The notes: generated from the letters alone by a model not told the origin. Positions 1 to 13,418 are shown, counted from the stretch's first letter. The stretch is 64,000 bases of DNA from Termitomyces sp. T153 (GCA_018296165.2 JACKQL020000027.1:124001-188000); one strand, 5' to 3'. Numbers and translations are program-made.

Positions 1-46
1 AGCTTGTGAGGATTGCACTAAATGGTTTTGGTTCTTCTTCCATGTA

Positions 47-665
47 ATGTGGAGTGATCACATTACTATCTGGCAGAGATTTGGATGTTCACCATACTTC
101 ATAGTCACTGAGGCTCATCCAACTCTACCTGTGGATTTGGTAGAGGCTACCTGGTCAATAGAATCACCAGAAGGGCCATTATCTACAGAAGAGTCTATTG
201 GTTATTGTGCTAGGGCTTTAGCCAAGCACCATCAGCATGTAGAAGAGATGAGAGAGAGAGTTGGAAAGGACAAACTCCAATGGGCCTTGAAGTTTGCAGA
301 AGAGCATAAAAACTCTATCAAAGACCTCAATTTCAAGCCTTTGGACTTAGTCTTGGTCAAGAATATGATTACAGAAAGTTCACACAGTGCTAAAATGCTT
401 GCCTCTTTTCATGGTCCAATGGTAGTAATTGCTAGGACCAAGGGTGGTAATTATATTGTGGCAGAACTGGATGGGTCAGTTTGGCAGACCAGAGTTGCAG
501 CTTTTAGAGTAATTCCTTACAAAGCTTGGAAATGATTGGAGCTATCCCAAAGCCTAGAGCAATGAGTAGATATCACTCCAGAAAAGTTGAAAGAGTTAAG
601 GAAAGAACTACAGAAGCCTACAGGGAATGCTATGCCAGACCTGTCATTTGGTTCTATAAGGCTCC
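47..665 (+). pseudogene. Ty3/gypsy integrase C-terminal remnant
   Basis: A 162-codon open stretch (47-535) followed by a decayed tail. The protein reads like the end of a basidiomycete gypsy polyprotein: a stretch resembling GAHPTLPLDIVEATW after the integrase core, then an arginine/lysine-rich helix and a small beta-barrel-like segment ([28 protein letters not shown]), as in integrase C-terminal domains. No catalytic core is present because the element continues off the left edge. CpG is nearly absent. It lies about 250 bp upstream of the LTR at 912 in the same orientation, as expected for the 3' end of one element. Family call from remembered motif patterns; no search was run. Confidence 0.75.
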
Positions 666-911
666 ATGAGCCTTTTAATCAAGTGCTGGTAGGAGCCATG
701 GTGACAAGGGTGAAAAGCTGAGGCCTGGAATTGTTTGTAGGGAGACAGGCATAATCAAGGGGAAAAACTTACAGGGACTAAATGAGAACAGACAAAGATT
801 TTTTTCTTGAAAAAAGAGAGAAATTTTGGGGTCAGGCATGATTGAAGGGCTGGTGAACCTTGGGGGCAGATGATCTGACTGGGGGCAGTCAGTAAAATAG
901 TGTGGGGGAGG

Positions 912-1692
912 TGATATGCCTGTCTCATGATATGAGACAGGCAAAAAGTATTACATACCTTGGAGTGCTCAATATACCTTAAAAACTGACTGAAAACTGT
1001 AAGTCAGGAAATGCTGAAAACTGTAGGCATTGAGCACATACCAAAAATAAAAAAAAAACCAATGAACCCAAAAAGCCCAGCTGAAAAGAAAAGCAGCCAG
1101 TAATGAGCAACCAATGATGAGGGAAACGTAGAATAAAGATCATGCACTGATTGCCGATGGGCAGCAATGCTCGGCAGATCCAGCTACTTGGCTACCTGAG
1201 CATCTATTTTTGTAAAAATCCTTGAAACCCTTTGAAAATGACATCCCTACAACAAATCAACTGGCAAAAGTTTGGAACCTATGTCAAGCAAGGTAACAAA
1301 GTAAGGAGAAGCTAGAAGCAGAGAGCAGAGGAGAGAAAGTTGAAAACCAGCAATAATAGGGCCAAAAACCTGTTAATGGTAAACTGGCCTACAACATACC
1401 CGACCAGCCACAAAAACATGCAGATAGCATGTTGGTCCATGCACCAACAACAGGCTATAAAAGGAGGAGGATTTTGAAGGAAAAAGACAGGCAATCTACA
1501 TACCATGGCTCAGAGATACCCCAGGGAGCAGATCTCTTAGGCCTATGAGTTATTAGTTGCTTTGGGATCAGTTTAATATACTATTGAGCCCATTCATTTG
1601 TGTGAGACTATCTCAATCATTAAATCAAATCATAAAAATATCAATTCTTATTCTACACTATGTGGGATTGTGTGTAACTAAGCCCTCAAACA
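912..1692 (+). repeat. Probable 3' LTR of the gypsy element at the left edge
   Basis: Begins with TG directly after a purine tract (gtgggggag, 902-911) that fits a polypurine tract. The first bases form a perfect 12-bp inverted repeat (917-928 with 932-943, 3-nt loop). A TATA-like CTATAAAAGG lies near 1454. The right end (CA at about 1692) is a guess, since there is no second copy in the window for comparison. Confidence 0.45.
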
Positions 1693-2113
1693 AACTGTGA
1701 ATAGAAAGTTTGGTCAGTTGATCTTAACATTAATGGCATCAAACTTACATTTTGCATCACTATTGACAGTACTTACAATGTGGCATGCCAAAGAGTCTGT
1801 AAGCAAAGTATATTTTGTGTCTGTACTAACTGTGGGTAGAATACACACCTGTAAATGAAGTGACTCAAGCTAAGGAACTCTATTTATGGGGGCAACTGTA
1901 CTAGTATGCATGAAGGTCACATGTGTACTGTGACACTTGCCTCTGCCAATCACCACTCTGGCTGTGTTAAAGGCTGTGGCTACCTCAGTGTGGGTGTGCC
2001 TGCCACATGGGGAGGCTCATTGCAAGTAGAAGACAGTGTCATACTGTATTCCTCTACCTGCCAAGCACAACAATCCCTTCCTCACACCAAGGTCATGCTG
2101 CCTCCTATTCTCT
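1693..2113. other. Decayed non-coding stretch
   Basis: CpG-poor sequence between the first LTR and a minus-strand chromovirus fragment. No convincing coding signal on either strand; the short open frames have no recognisable motifs. Confidence 0.5.
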
Positions 2114-4060
2114 TTATTTGCCTTGCTGCCTCCCTCTTGTCTTCTTATTCTTGCAGAACTCCTGGATCACCTCTAGCACATGAGGCATATCATATCCTTT
2201 CAGCCACTTGTCTTCACTTTCATCGTATCCTTTCCATCTGACCAAGAACTCCATGTCCCCACTTCTTGTTCTCATTTCCTTCAAGATGTGTTCAATTTCC
2301 ACTTTGTCTTGTGTTTCCAACTGGATTGGTGGCAGCAATTTCTGACACAGCCCAAATCTCTTATCCTCATGTGTCACAATTAAACAGGAGATGTGGAAGA
2401 TGTGGACTGACCAGCTGTCAGGGAGATCCAATTGGTTTATTGTTTTTTTGCAAAATCTTGAACAGCCCAAACCTTTTGAAATCTAGTTTGTGACTAGGCT
2501 GATTTGAATTTAAGTCTGCCCTAAGTCCACCCATATAGTCTGGTGCTTATCATCTTCAGCTTCCTCTGACTTCCTGAATTAGATTCAACCTTGCATCTGC
2601 TTTGGATAACAACTAAGTACACTCAATCATCCATGATATAGTCCAGGGCTTATCACATTCAGCTCCCTCTACACTTCCTGAATCAGATTCAACCTTGCAT
2701 CCACTTTGGGTATCAACTGAAAATTGACCAAGTCAATTGAAAATATTGGCTTACATGCATATTCTGCATAAAATGGAGAGATTCCAATTGCCATACTCAC
2801 CCCATTATTGTATGCAAATTCCACACATCTGACAATCCATTTGTTGGTGGTGTGCCATAGATAGGGCAGGCTTAATCTCCAACCTCTTCCACATGTGTTT
2901 TACATATCTTGCAATGAACTGTGGCCCCCTGCCAGACATGATTTTCTTAGGTGTGCTGTGCAAGCACTAGACTTGCTCCATGAAGGTGTTGCACATAGCT
3001 GCCACATCATCTGTTGAATGTGTTCTTAGAAAATGGCCTTGCTTTGTTGACTTGTCACAAACAACTTAAATCACATTGAAACCTCTGGATGTAGGGAGTG
3101 GGCCAATATAGTCTGTGGAGATGAGGATCTCTAGTGGCTGCAGTGGGCCAAATGGTTTTTGTTGACAAGGTCTGATTCTTTGGCAAGTTTCACACTTATT
3201 CACATGCTGCTGCATATTCTGACATTTGTGGCCAATGATAGATTTATGCCACTAGTGCAAGTGTATTTGTATGACCTGAGTGTTCTGCTGGAATTGAGTT
3301 GTGATAAAGTTGTAGGATCATGTATTTCACCTCTTTATCATCCAGTACATCAATCAAGCCTTTAAAATGGATCAAGCCCTCATTCACCACAAACTCCTGC
3401 CATCTTAACTTCACCAATGCTTGTGCCTCCACCAATTCACAATGGTGTGAGTTTTGAGTCCTTCTGTTCTGTAACTTGAATCTTCTCCAATACACTCTCA
3501 TCTGCCACAATTGTCTATACTGCTGCCACTCTTGTCACCACTTCTAATTCTCCACACCTTTCTACTGCCACCACCCCTATGTGTCTCACTGTATTTAGTT
3601 CTCTTTTAAGCCTCTCTTCTATCAACACTTTCTGTTCTGCATTGTCACAGTAGTCTTGGGGCACTTCATGGTCTGGGCATCAGGACAGCCCATTTAGACA
3701 CATGCTCAGTCAACCAGGTCTGTGATGAATGGTGAAGGTCAAGCAATTTAGAAACAGGCCCCAATGTGTGTGCCTTCTATTAAGTCTCACACTGACATGA
3801 AGTACTGTAGGTCTCTATGGTCTGAGAAGACATCAATTGGATAAGGACTGCCTTCCAGATAAGGCCTCCAAATTTTGGATGCCTGAACCACTGACAACAG
3901 CTCCCTCTTATAAATGTTGTAGTTGTATTCTGCTAGCTGCATAGCCTTGGAAAAGAACACTACTGGCCTCCACTCCCCATCTTCAGCTCTTTGGGACAAG
4001 ACTGCACTTATTGCAAAGTCTGATGCATCTGTCTCCACTTGAAATGGTGCAACTAGGTTG
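2114..4060 (-). pseudogene. Chromovirus (Ty3/gypsy) pol fragment: RNase H, integrase, chromodomain
   Basis: Read on the minus strand, the domains appear in gypsy order. RNase H is at 4038-3787 (METDASDFAISAVLSQ, then YLEGSPYPIDVFSDH). The integrase zinc region is near 3500-3240 (a histidine followed by LYHNSIPAEHSGH). The integrase core is near 3120-2860: TDYIGPLP holds the first catalytic Asp, but IMSGRGPQF has lost the second one. A chromodomain is at about 2310-2130 (MEFLVRWKGYDESEDKW). Frames are interrupted by stops and shifts, and reverse transcriptase is missing: similarity stops abruptly near 4060. The chromodomain places it among chromoviruses. Not functional. Confidence 0.8.
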
Positions 4061-4473
4061 GTGCTGTGAAAGTTGCCTTTTGTGCAAATGTCCTTACTGA
4101 AAATTGCCCTTTGCCATGCAACTGTGGTGTGAACATGTAAACCAAAGACAGTCTTGTTATACTATATTGTATTCTTGGTACTGTACATAGTGTTATATGC
4201 CCATTTGGACACACATTGGACATTACTTTATATAAGAAGTAGTTCTTTTTCTTGTCCTGTACTAGATGAAATCTAGATCCAGTCTGATTCACCAGTGTGA
4301 GATTAAGAGTTAAGAGTTCTAGATTTTGTAACTATGTTACATTTTTTCCAAATCTCTGCACTAGATTTTCTACTTGTGGCATTTGGTGACAGTTTGAAAA
4401 TTTGAACTTCTCAGTATATAAAGCTTCTCAGCTTCTTACACTGCCACTACATTTTCTGGAACAGAACAGTTAG
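4061..4473 (+). repeat. Possible LTR or promoter region of a decayed gypsy element
   Basis: The segment lies between the broken RNase H fragment and an ATG at 4474. It has a TATA box (TATATAAAG, 4415-4423) followed by a pyrimidine-rich leader ending just before the ATG, which fits the 3' part of a 5' LTR. Its boundaries are not defined by a duplicate copy. Confidence 0.3.
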
Positions 4474-5640
4474 TATGGCAGAGGTGCCAGACATATCACT
4501 TGTGGACCCAAGTTACCAGTCTGGTCAGATGTTGGCAGCATCCAAATATATTCCTCTGTCAAAACATGATGATGGATGAGAGCTATTGACTTTGATGGTG
4601 AGCCAAGGATATGGAATGCTGGCAGGATTATTCATCAAATGGATGATGACACTAATGACCTTGTCAAAGATAGAGAGTTCCAAGTTGAATATGTTAACAA
4701 AGTCTCAGTCTGCAATACAGGTTCCAGCTGCAAAGCCAATGGTAGCATTTTGGGTGGCATTGCCAAAAGAAAGTTCTGCAGATGTCATGCAGTATACAGA
4801 TTCCAGGGTCTGATCCAGCACAAAGTTCTCTCTTTGAGCAGTCCAACTCAGCCAAAAAGCCAGAATAGGCAGGAATCTTGGATTGTCACAGCAACAAGGA
4901 TCATTGCTTTGAGAAGCCCTTACCTTGGATGGAGGAGATGCAGAGCAGAGCATGTACATGGACCATAGGCATTAGCATTAGCTGCAAAAGGGAAATGACA
5001 TGCATATGCTGTGTAAGGGGATGACTCAAAAAAGATATATCTTTGGATGAAGACAAGAAAGAGCAAGCATTATCAATGCTAAAAATACAACTCAAAGTTA
5101 TTTGAACAAAGTATCTGCAACTGGTGAAGGAAATGGTGCAAGCATGTCTGCAACTGTATGTGGTGAAACATCTCTAAATGTTGGAGCAAAGAAATCAGAG
5201 TGTTACTCTTCCAGACTTGAAAAAGTATATTGACTTGTTTGCTTGATTATTTGAGATGGAAGTGCAGCAGTATATAGACTGCAAGTTAAGGAGGAGTCTT
5301 ACTGCATCTACTGATACACCAACTGAGTTGGTGGACTATGAACAGATCTGGCATGATTGTGCCCTAGCCATTGAAGAGGCAATAGACAGGCTTAATGCCC
5401 CGAAAGATCTGAATGAGTTCCAAGAAAAGAGAACTTTATATGCAGAAAAGTGGCAGCTAATAGGCAGTGCCAGTTTCTGAGGGTGCCTAGACAACCTGAG
5501 TCTATAGTCAAGACTATGAAAAATGCATTAATAGATAATTGGGTTGAGGAATTAAGGGCAAAGTTGTGCACAGGTCCATCAGATCAGAAAATAGAAGTGA
5601 AAAATGAATTGACATCACCACAGTTACAGTAGCAGAGTGT
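4474..5640 (+). pseudogene. Decayed retroelement 5' ORF, gag-like position
   Basis: An ATG at 4474 starts a short readable stretch (MAEVPDISLVDPSYQSGQ) broken after 34 codons. Further open pieces follow in shifting frames, including 5256-5480 (MEVQQYIDCKLRRSLTAS, acidic and helical in character) and 5450-5632. The position downstream of a TATA box and the composition suggest the first ORF of an LTR element, but I recognise no domain. Direct copies of a 17-base tract (tcaaacaagccaatggg) occur at about 5676 and 5697. Confidence 0.35.
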
Positions 5641-6060
5641 AGCCAAAACAGGCCTACCAGACCAGAAATGCAGTCAAACAAGCCAATGGGATGCATTCAA
5701 ACAAGCCAATGGGTGGGCATGGCCAAAGAGCAGACCAAAATGGTCAACTATCAATGAATTTGCAACCACAATTTGCCAGATGCTGGAAAAATGACTAGAG
5801 AGTGGTGTTTGAGGAGGAAAATGGAGTAATGCCTGAGGACAATATGAGATGACAGTAGGTGCAAGGGTATTGCATGAAGGGATGAGAGCCAGGAGGAAGT
5901 GATGGGAGTGGAAGTAATGATAAGGAAGATAGTAAGAAAGATTGTAATAATAATCATGGTCAAAATCAATGCAGGGGACCTGAATGTAATCTAAAAAGAA
6001 AGAGAAATAACTAGGATGACTAGTGGCAAAGTAGCAACAGTGAGCATAAGGACCAACACA

Positions 6061-6470
6061 CTCATTAGTCTAAATCTGAGTTGATGTGACACACACCATG
6101 TGTGTTTCCCATGCCAGTAGCACTAGAGACTTGGGAGATAAGTTCAGGAGTTAATGGTGCAGTGAAGGCTCATGCAGAGTACATGCATGATTGGCTCAGT
6201 TAACTGCTTGATGATGCATTGTTATTCTGGAGAGTACAAGTTTTCAGCCATTGATGTGTGTTACTACTTGATGGCATGCCACTATAGAGGAGACAACATG
6301 AATCAGGAACAAGTCTTCATTCTCCAAGAATTTCTTGAAGGAGAAGCTAGGGCATAGTATTGCCACCATATGCTTCATTTCAATCAAGCTGTTGATGACA
6401 TCTGTTGCTACCTAGTTGACATGCAAAAAGAACACAACAACTGGTGTTTTTGTAAGTATTGTACAGATAG
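6061..6470 (+). pseudogene. Gag-like remnant
   Basis: Open pieces across 6172-6357 and just beyond read NMNQEQVFILQEFLEGEARA and then YCHHMLHFNQAVDD. This resembles the capsid region of fungal gypsy Gag, where a FLxGEAR motif is followed by an aromatic/histidine-rich helix and a region describing a small globular core. It is interrupted by stops and contains almost no CpG. It probably belongs with the remnant starting at 4474. Confidence 0.4.
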
Positions 6471-9400
6471 ACAATAAGAAATGAGGGGTGCAAGCTGAGC
6501 TAGGTCCCAGAAAACCCAGTTTAGTAAAGGTGATAAGAGAGGTAGGGGACTTGAGTTGGAGAAGGGTTGTTAGACACTCTCCATAGTTGCTAGGTGTTAA
6601 CAAAAGGTTGCAAGTGAAAGATCAGTAGTATGATGGAGGTGCTAAGGGTTAGCAAAAGAGTTAGTGAAAAGAGGGAAACAAACTAGAACTAGCCATAGGT
6701 GCTAGTGCAAAACAAGGACTTGGAAAAACAGTACTCAGAGGTAGTACTAGCAAAGTGAGAGCAACAAGAACACTAACTCAATAATGTCCAAATGACAGCT
6801 GCTAAGAGAGCACTAGAGCAAGGGAAGAAAGCTTAATATTAAAAGACTTGAGATCTCAAATCCAGGGCTATAACAAGTTATGATTCTTCAATAGTTGTAT
6901 AGAATACAGAACAGTATCTATAGTAAGTAAAAGTAATAAAACTAAAAGGAGACAATGTTGGTAAGCACAGCTGATTGTTAGCAACCTAGGTGAATCAGGA
7001 GGAATGTGATGTGAAAGTCAGTAACTCAAGATGTAGCTCAAGTAGACACCTGGATTGACAGTCAGTATGCCAGTCACTAGGGTGTCATGTAGTAAAGGAA
7101 TAAAACTAAATCAAGTAACAAGAAAACTGAATCAATGATACCAGAAAAAGGAATATGATTGGCCACTTTGCTAGGAGGTTGCTAGAGGTTGCTAGTTGTC
7201 CTAAAAGAAAAGTTGTCTGATGAGCTGAGAGTTCAGACTGCACATGATGAAGTCATGTGACTGTCATGTCATATAGAAATCAGAAAATCTGAAAGTCACC
7301 AAAAACATAGGAAATGATAGAAATTATTGCTTAGCAAGAATATGGTCTTATCACTGTCCAAGAGCAGATGTTCAAGGATGTCCTGATAGGACTGTACAAT
7401 CACTTTGTGAGCCCATTTACAATGCAGGACATGCTGAGTCAACTAAAAACCTTAAGTCAAAACTTCAACTAAAAAAAAACTTGACTCCTTCTGTTTTCCC
7501 TGTCAGCATGACAAGTGAAAAGATGTCACAGGAACAAAGTGTGTCACACATCAATGGGCTGTTGAATAATAATGAGAATTTGTGGTGGCATAGGCAACTG
7601 GCACTACAGCAATTGTCAAATGTGCAGAAGCATGAAGTACAAACTCCCAAATGGAAAACAGTAGTGAAGCCCAAATGGGCCAGAGTAGCAGGAGAAGTGA
7701 GAATGCCACTGGTGTTTCATGTGCCAAGTATGCACTGTCTTGATCTGGCAGTAATGGTAGAGAAGCCACTGCTGGTTGGAGAAGTTGAATTGAAGTTAAT
7801 GCTATGAGAAGTGACAGTAGTGAGCATAGAGAGCTTGTTGACAGGACTCACTATGGAACTGCAGGACAAGGAGATGGAGGCAGAAGAGATTAAGACTGAT
7901 AGAAGCATAACTGCACCAGCTAAAGATGGCAGGCTGGTGGAAGAATTGCATTCAGTATTGTGAGCATCATAGGAACAGAGTGCCCAGGGCCAAGGACTGT
8001 TGGCCTCTATACATATGCCTGATGCAAAGAAGACAGTGAGCATATTTGATGCTAGGCAAATTGTACTTTTTCAATTTCCTGCTAATATTCTAGTCTGTGC
8101 AGGAGCTACCTTGCTTCAGTCTTCACTGCCAGAGGTGTTGCCAACTCTTTATGAAGAGTATTCCATACCAATGGTCCAACCTGATCTCTGGCCTGACAGT
8201 GGCCCCCAGACCAGCAAAGGTGGTGCAGCAGATGAGGGATCCAGATGCAGATGCAGGTGACTATGGGAAAAGCTCAGGATTTAACCAAAGTGAGCAAGAA
8301 AGGCTGCAGAGGATGTTCTCATTGAACAACTTGGGACAACAGCTGTACCTGGCACAGAAGTGCAAGGAGAACACTAACAAGCAGAAAGAGTCTGAGCAAT
8401 TAAGTGCTTGCAGAGATAAGCAGCTCAATGGTGAAGTTCCAGCAATACTGGGTGCATGGGGTGTGAAATGAGCATAATATCAAACAGAATAATTTATTCT
8501 TCATGGGAGGACTGGAAGACTATTTCTACTGGCCCCCCTATTTGAATTGAGTGAGCTAAGTGTAGACTACTCTTGAACACCTTGTGAAGTTGAGCTTGCA
8601 CTGAGTAGGAAAAGGACTCCTTCAATGAAACCAAACTCATAATTTTGCATCACTATGTACAAGTACATGTGAGTTTGTACACAAAAATCAATTGGAGATC
8701 CTGATTCCTGATGAAGTCATTCCTGCTGGACCACATCATAGTTTTGGCACTTTTAAGTTCCAAAATGTTGAGTTTGAAATCAGTCTGTAAGGCCTTAAAT
8801 TTATTCAACATGACAAAAATTCTGAGATCTAAAATGGCTTGAGGTATTATTATCTGTTGAAAATCTTGTCTGAAAAATGTTAGCTATGTGATTTATAAAT
8901 CATGTGATCAAACTCATCTTGTGATTAAACTCAATCATGTGAAATTATTGATATTCAATGTTTGAAACAAACTGCTTGTTAATCAATGGAAGAATATCAG
9001 CCACATATCATAAAATAATTGATTAAGTCACCTAGTTACCCTCTACCCTCCATGTATACCATCAATCCACTCTTATGTTCATATATACATCAGTATAACT
9101 ATGACATCATTAACTCCTTGCTTGCCCATTGCAAGCATGTTCATACTGTAAGTCAGAAACATAATATTTGTATTTGCTGTTTCTTTAAATGCTCAATACA
9201 TGTATGTCAAATGTATTGCTTCATATACTGTAAACCACCTATTTTCTCCCATACTGTATTGTATTCTGAGTTGTACAAACTCCTTGTTATGTAATACAAC
9301 CTAAACATCACTTCTCAACTTGCATGTTGTTTTTTTTACCCTCTGTTTCATCCTCCTCATATTCTGGGTCATGTCTAACTTTTAGTATCAATTCTCTTGC

Positions 9401-10690
9401 ATCATTCTAGTGACTCTGATCAAAATGCTGCTTGATGAATATATGTATTAGTTTCATCTATTTTCATTAGTGTCATTCCTCACCTGCTTGAATTAGCCAT
9501 CTAGCAGAGTGATTGACCTCAAAATATTGATCATCTTGAATTTGTTCTCTCCCTTTCAATGCACCATTCCAAATGAAAGCTCAACCAGATCACCCATTCC
9601 TAAAAATTGTGGTCCACTCTTGAATCTGTAATATCAAATTATCTTTATCTCTCTTTATAGATTATTGTCAGCTCAGATTGTCTTGCTCAATGACAACCAT
9701 TTAAGTATACAGGATAGTATAAGAGGTGCATTGCTGGAAATGGACTTACACTGCTGCACATGCAACAACAGACTTGAATGTGCTTCCAGTTATTATGATT
9801 GATGTATCCTCTGTTCAGGTGTTATTGAACATCAAAATAATAGTTCAAGCATATTTTCTGTTGATAGTAAATATATTATCCAATGCATTATTTCTTTTGG
9901 AGAACATCATTTTACCTCTAGATATGCTGATGAATCAGGTGTAGTATGGTATCATGATGGCATAGATACAGGTCATAAAATGCTAAAAGACAGCAATTCA
10001 GTTGACCATCTGTACTTGAGCACTGACAGAGGAAGGACTGCAACTGCTGTGGTTATACACATTCAGTTGACATGTTGTGTAAAGTATAGTCAATAGTAAC
10101 AACAGGCATAATTGACTGCTACTGTACCTGACAGATTGGTAAGAGTAAATCTATAGAATTATAACACTATGCAGTTAAGAATATGTACAGTAGATGCTCA
10201 CCCTCAGTTCAAGATATAATTGACTGAAGGTGCAGTGAGATGCATAGCCATATATATACCAAATGGTAACAATGCAGAGAGTAGGCCAAGGGGCAAGATA
10301 ATGAGCATAATCAATAAAGGAAGGAGAAAAAACAATGGCAGTAGTGGGGAAAAATGAGGAAAGGAGGATCAAGGATTATGGTATCTTACATATTATGATG
10401 ACATTCTAACAACATTTACATAATCACTAGTGGAGTATAATACCTTGAACTGAGGATTTACTCCTACTAATCTGTCAGATACAAAGTTAAAATTCTAACA
10501 AATATTAATTAAATGTACTTGGGTGATACAGTTCATTATTATTACTTAGATCTTGGGTCTGCCATGCTCACAATGGCCCATATTCAATAGTACAAATTTG
10601 AGAACCTACCATCAATTTGGAAATGGCTGTAAAATAAGAGCTGAGGAACCTGGATCTTGACAACAACTTGGTCTGGAATACCCAGATGTT
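6471..10690. other. CpG-depleted repeat debris without a clear gene
   Basis: About 4 kb of low-CpG sequence. Open frames at 7481-7807 and 8097-8471 (+) are glutamine/lysine-rich and unrecognised, and probably derive from the same decayed element as 4474-6470. A purine run followed by TG (AAAGGAGACAATGTTGG, near 6948) looks like a polypurine tract and LTR start, without a matching partner. From about 8500 to 10690 I see only AT-rich unique-looking sequence. Confidence 0.4.
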
Positions 10691-11028
10691 CTTCAAGTTC
10701 TAACCTTACTCAATATCAATGCAGTTAAGAAATATAGCTCCCATCTGCTGACCTGGATCTGAGAGCCTAAGTGAACAGAGAAAGGAGCCTCAGAGTCTGT
10801 CCCTAGTGAGAGAGAGCAACTAATATTGATCATACTTAAGTGGACAGAGAAAGGCTACACAAAGTGGCTATCAGATACACTAATGAGACAAGCTAGACAG
10901 ACACTTGCAGCCTCAGAGTCAGTTCCTGGTGAGAGAGAGCAACTGAGGCTGTATAACACATCAATGCAATTCTCTATCAAACAACACATGACCCTGCAGA
11001 CAGCTGACCCTAGACTGCCCAGTCAACA
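10691..11028 (-). repeat. 3' LTR region of a decayed copia element
   Basis: On the minus strand the LTR starts at 11028 (TGTTGACTGGGCAGTC). The first 54 bp (11028-10975) recur at 13418-13365 with two mismatches, marking the matching 5' LTR stub. A motif around GTTGCTCTCTCTCAC is repeated inside (about 10945-10925 and 10830-10805). The distal end near 10690 is an estimate. Confidence 0.55.
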
Positions 11029-11078
11029 CAAACCATCAGCATTGAAGTGGGAACAGAAAAAGAAAGAAATGAGAAGAA

Positions 11079-13364
11079 TCATGCTCTAGAGACTAGACTA
11101 AGGGAGGTAATGAACTTGTAGTGAAGTTCTTTTAGTAAAGCTTTTGTTAGAATGTCTGCAACCATATCTGATGTTGATATCCATGATGTTTTGAAAGAAC
11201 CTGTGTTTAGGTGTTCCCAGATGAAGTGATATCAAATATCAATATGTTTAGATTGTGTAATAATTGAATCTGAGTTGGCAATTTTGAGAGCACTTTGATT
11301 ATCACAGTAGATAGGAGAAAGTCAAGGAATCAGTAGGCCTAATGCTGTAATTAGATATCACAACACTAATGCTTCCCTCATTGCATGAAAGAGAGACATA
11401 TATTCTGCTTCTGTTGATGATAATGCAACCATACATTGTTTCACCAAAAACCATGACACTAAGCTCAAGTACAAGAAGAAAGCATAACCTGACACACTCT
11501 TCCTCATCAAAGAATCTGAGGCCCAGTCTGCATCTACTGCTCTAAAATCAGTTGGAAACATTAAGCAAGCTAGTGAATCCACTGTTAGACAAAAGAAACT
11601 GAATTCAAGTGCATAAGTCCTAGTGCCAGATAGATACCAAAGAACTTGTTTAGCTGCAAGAAGATGTGCCCTAATTGGATTTGTGTTCTGTTGTCCCAAT
11701 GCCATGGCTATGAATGCCAGATCTGGCCATGTGTAAAGAGTGATGTATGTGATGGATCCCACCAACTGTTGAAAATGTACTTTGATATCTTCATCTGCAA
11801 TGTCAGGAATAGCATTCAGTGGTGGATCTTGAAGTTCATTCAGTTTCCTAACTAATGGTAGTAACAAGGGGGCAGCATCCAGAAGATTATATGTTGAGAG
11901 AAGGTCTAGAATAAAACCTTTCTGTGATAACCAGAGCTTTTGTTGTTCTCGATCACAATTGATCCTAATCTCCAAGTAGAGCAATGTGGCACCTGAGTCA
12001 ACAAGTTCAAATCTCTTGTTCATTTCCAATATGATCCAATCATACAATGGCTTTGAGTTTGTTGTGTTAAGTTCATTGTTAACATGGATACAAATGATGA
12101 TGAATAATTCCTGTCCATTCTCAAGTGCTGGAATCAAGGGGTGAGGAGGCAATTGAAAACAACCAAAGAAAACTGCATGATCCACTTCACAACAAACTAA
12201 TCCCAATAATTCCAAAACCTTCTTTAAAAGAGCATACCATTCCCTCAATGATTGCTTCAATCCATAAATTGCCCATAAAGTTTGTTAACTTTCTAGTTGT
12301 CCTCATCTGAAAAACCAGGAATTTGCTTGCAATATAGTTCATGAGTCAATGAAGCACTCAGAATAGCTGTCTTGACATTGAAAGAGAATATCTTGAAATC
12401 ATGAAGAGTTGTGTATGCTAGTGTTATTCTTATACTTGTCATTTTTGCCACCAGTGCATAAGTGGAACCATAATCTTCTGGTCATTGACTGAATCCCTGT
12501 GCCACCAACCTAGCTTTCTCCTTGCCTTGAATAATTAATTGAACCATCTGGATGAGATTTATAAGCATACACCCATCTCACTCCTATCACCTTCTTCATC
12601 AGCAGTAATTCTGCTGATACAAATACCCCTTGTTGATGCAGACATGATCATTCTCTTTCCATTGCCTCCTGCCAGACTTTTGCATCACTCCTATGTGTTG
12701 CCTCATAATAATTTTCAGGTGCCTTAGTCAGATCATAGACTTTTGCCATTCAAAAACATGGAATATCTGGACCAAATGTTGCATAGGCTTTATACTCCAA
12801 TATTATCTGCTCTTCTATCTCTAAATATTCATCTTCTGTCTCCATGAATTTTGCTGACTGTAACAGTGCATCAATATCCAAGATTGCCAATAAACCCTGA
12901 TAAGGAGCTAATGTTACTCGATGATTTGCCTGAAGTTTTGTCAACCTCTCATTTTGTTTTGTAATCTCTTCAAAATATGCTTTCCCTGCTTCAGTAGGTA
13001 TAATCTGTTAACAAGGACATTTATCAGATGTGTCCAAAGAAGGTAAGTCAATTTTTGAAGATGTAGTAGAACCAGTTTGAACTGGAGAAGTTGATTGTGG
13101 ATGAACTGGTGTTGATGTAGAAGATGATGGAGGTGGCAATTCTGATCTTGCTCAACTTTTTCTTAATCCAAGAGACCCTCTAACATTCTTGTTGTAAACC
13201 ACATCCCTTGAAAAATAATAACGACCATTTTTGTCCCTAACCCTCCAGCCTAACCTATTTTCATCATACCCCACAAATATCACCTCAAATTGCTTTGTCT
13301 CTCCTTTTGTTCGTGTCTCTGATGGATGTAACACAAAACATTGGCAACCCCAAACTTGAAGAAT
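11079..13364 (-). pseudogene. Ty1/copia pol remnant (integrase C-terminus, RT, RNase H)
   Basis: On the minus strand: the integrase C-terminal region at 13361-13152 (VWGCQCFVLHPSE, FVGYDENRLGWRV), a linker at 12944-12750, RT entering near 12530 with YGLKQS at about 12260, and a long open stretch 12260-11358 covering the end of RT and RNase H (VDADWASDS, SSTEAEY). The copia signature at the end (YCDNQSALKIA, then KHIDI and DILTKAL) runs to a TGA at 11079-11081. Gag, protease and most of integrase are absent: the coding region begins abruptly at 13364, where it abuts the LTR stub. Typical copia pol is far longer. CpG-poor. Confidence 0.85.
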
Positions 13365-13418
13365 TATCAAACAACACGTGACCCTGCAGACAGCTGACCC
13401 TAGACAGCCCAGTCAACA
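13365..13418 (-). repeat. 5' LTR stub of the copia element
   Basis: 54 bp matching 10975-11028 at 52 of 54 positions, beginning TGTTGACTGGGC on the minus strand. It is fused directly to integrase-coding sequence, so an internal deletion removed most of the LTR, gag, protease and the integrase core. Its outer edge marks the end of the left repeat block. Confidence 0.7.
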
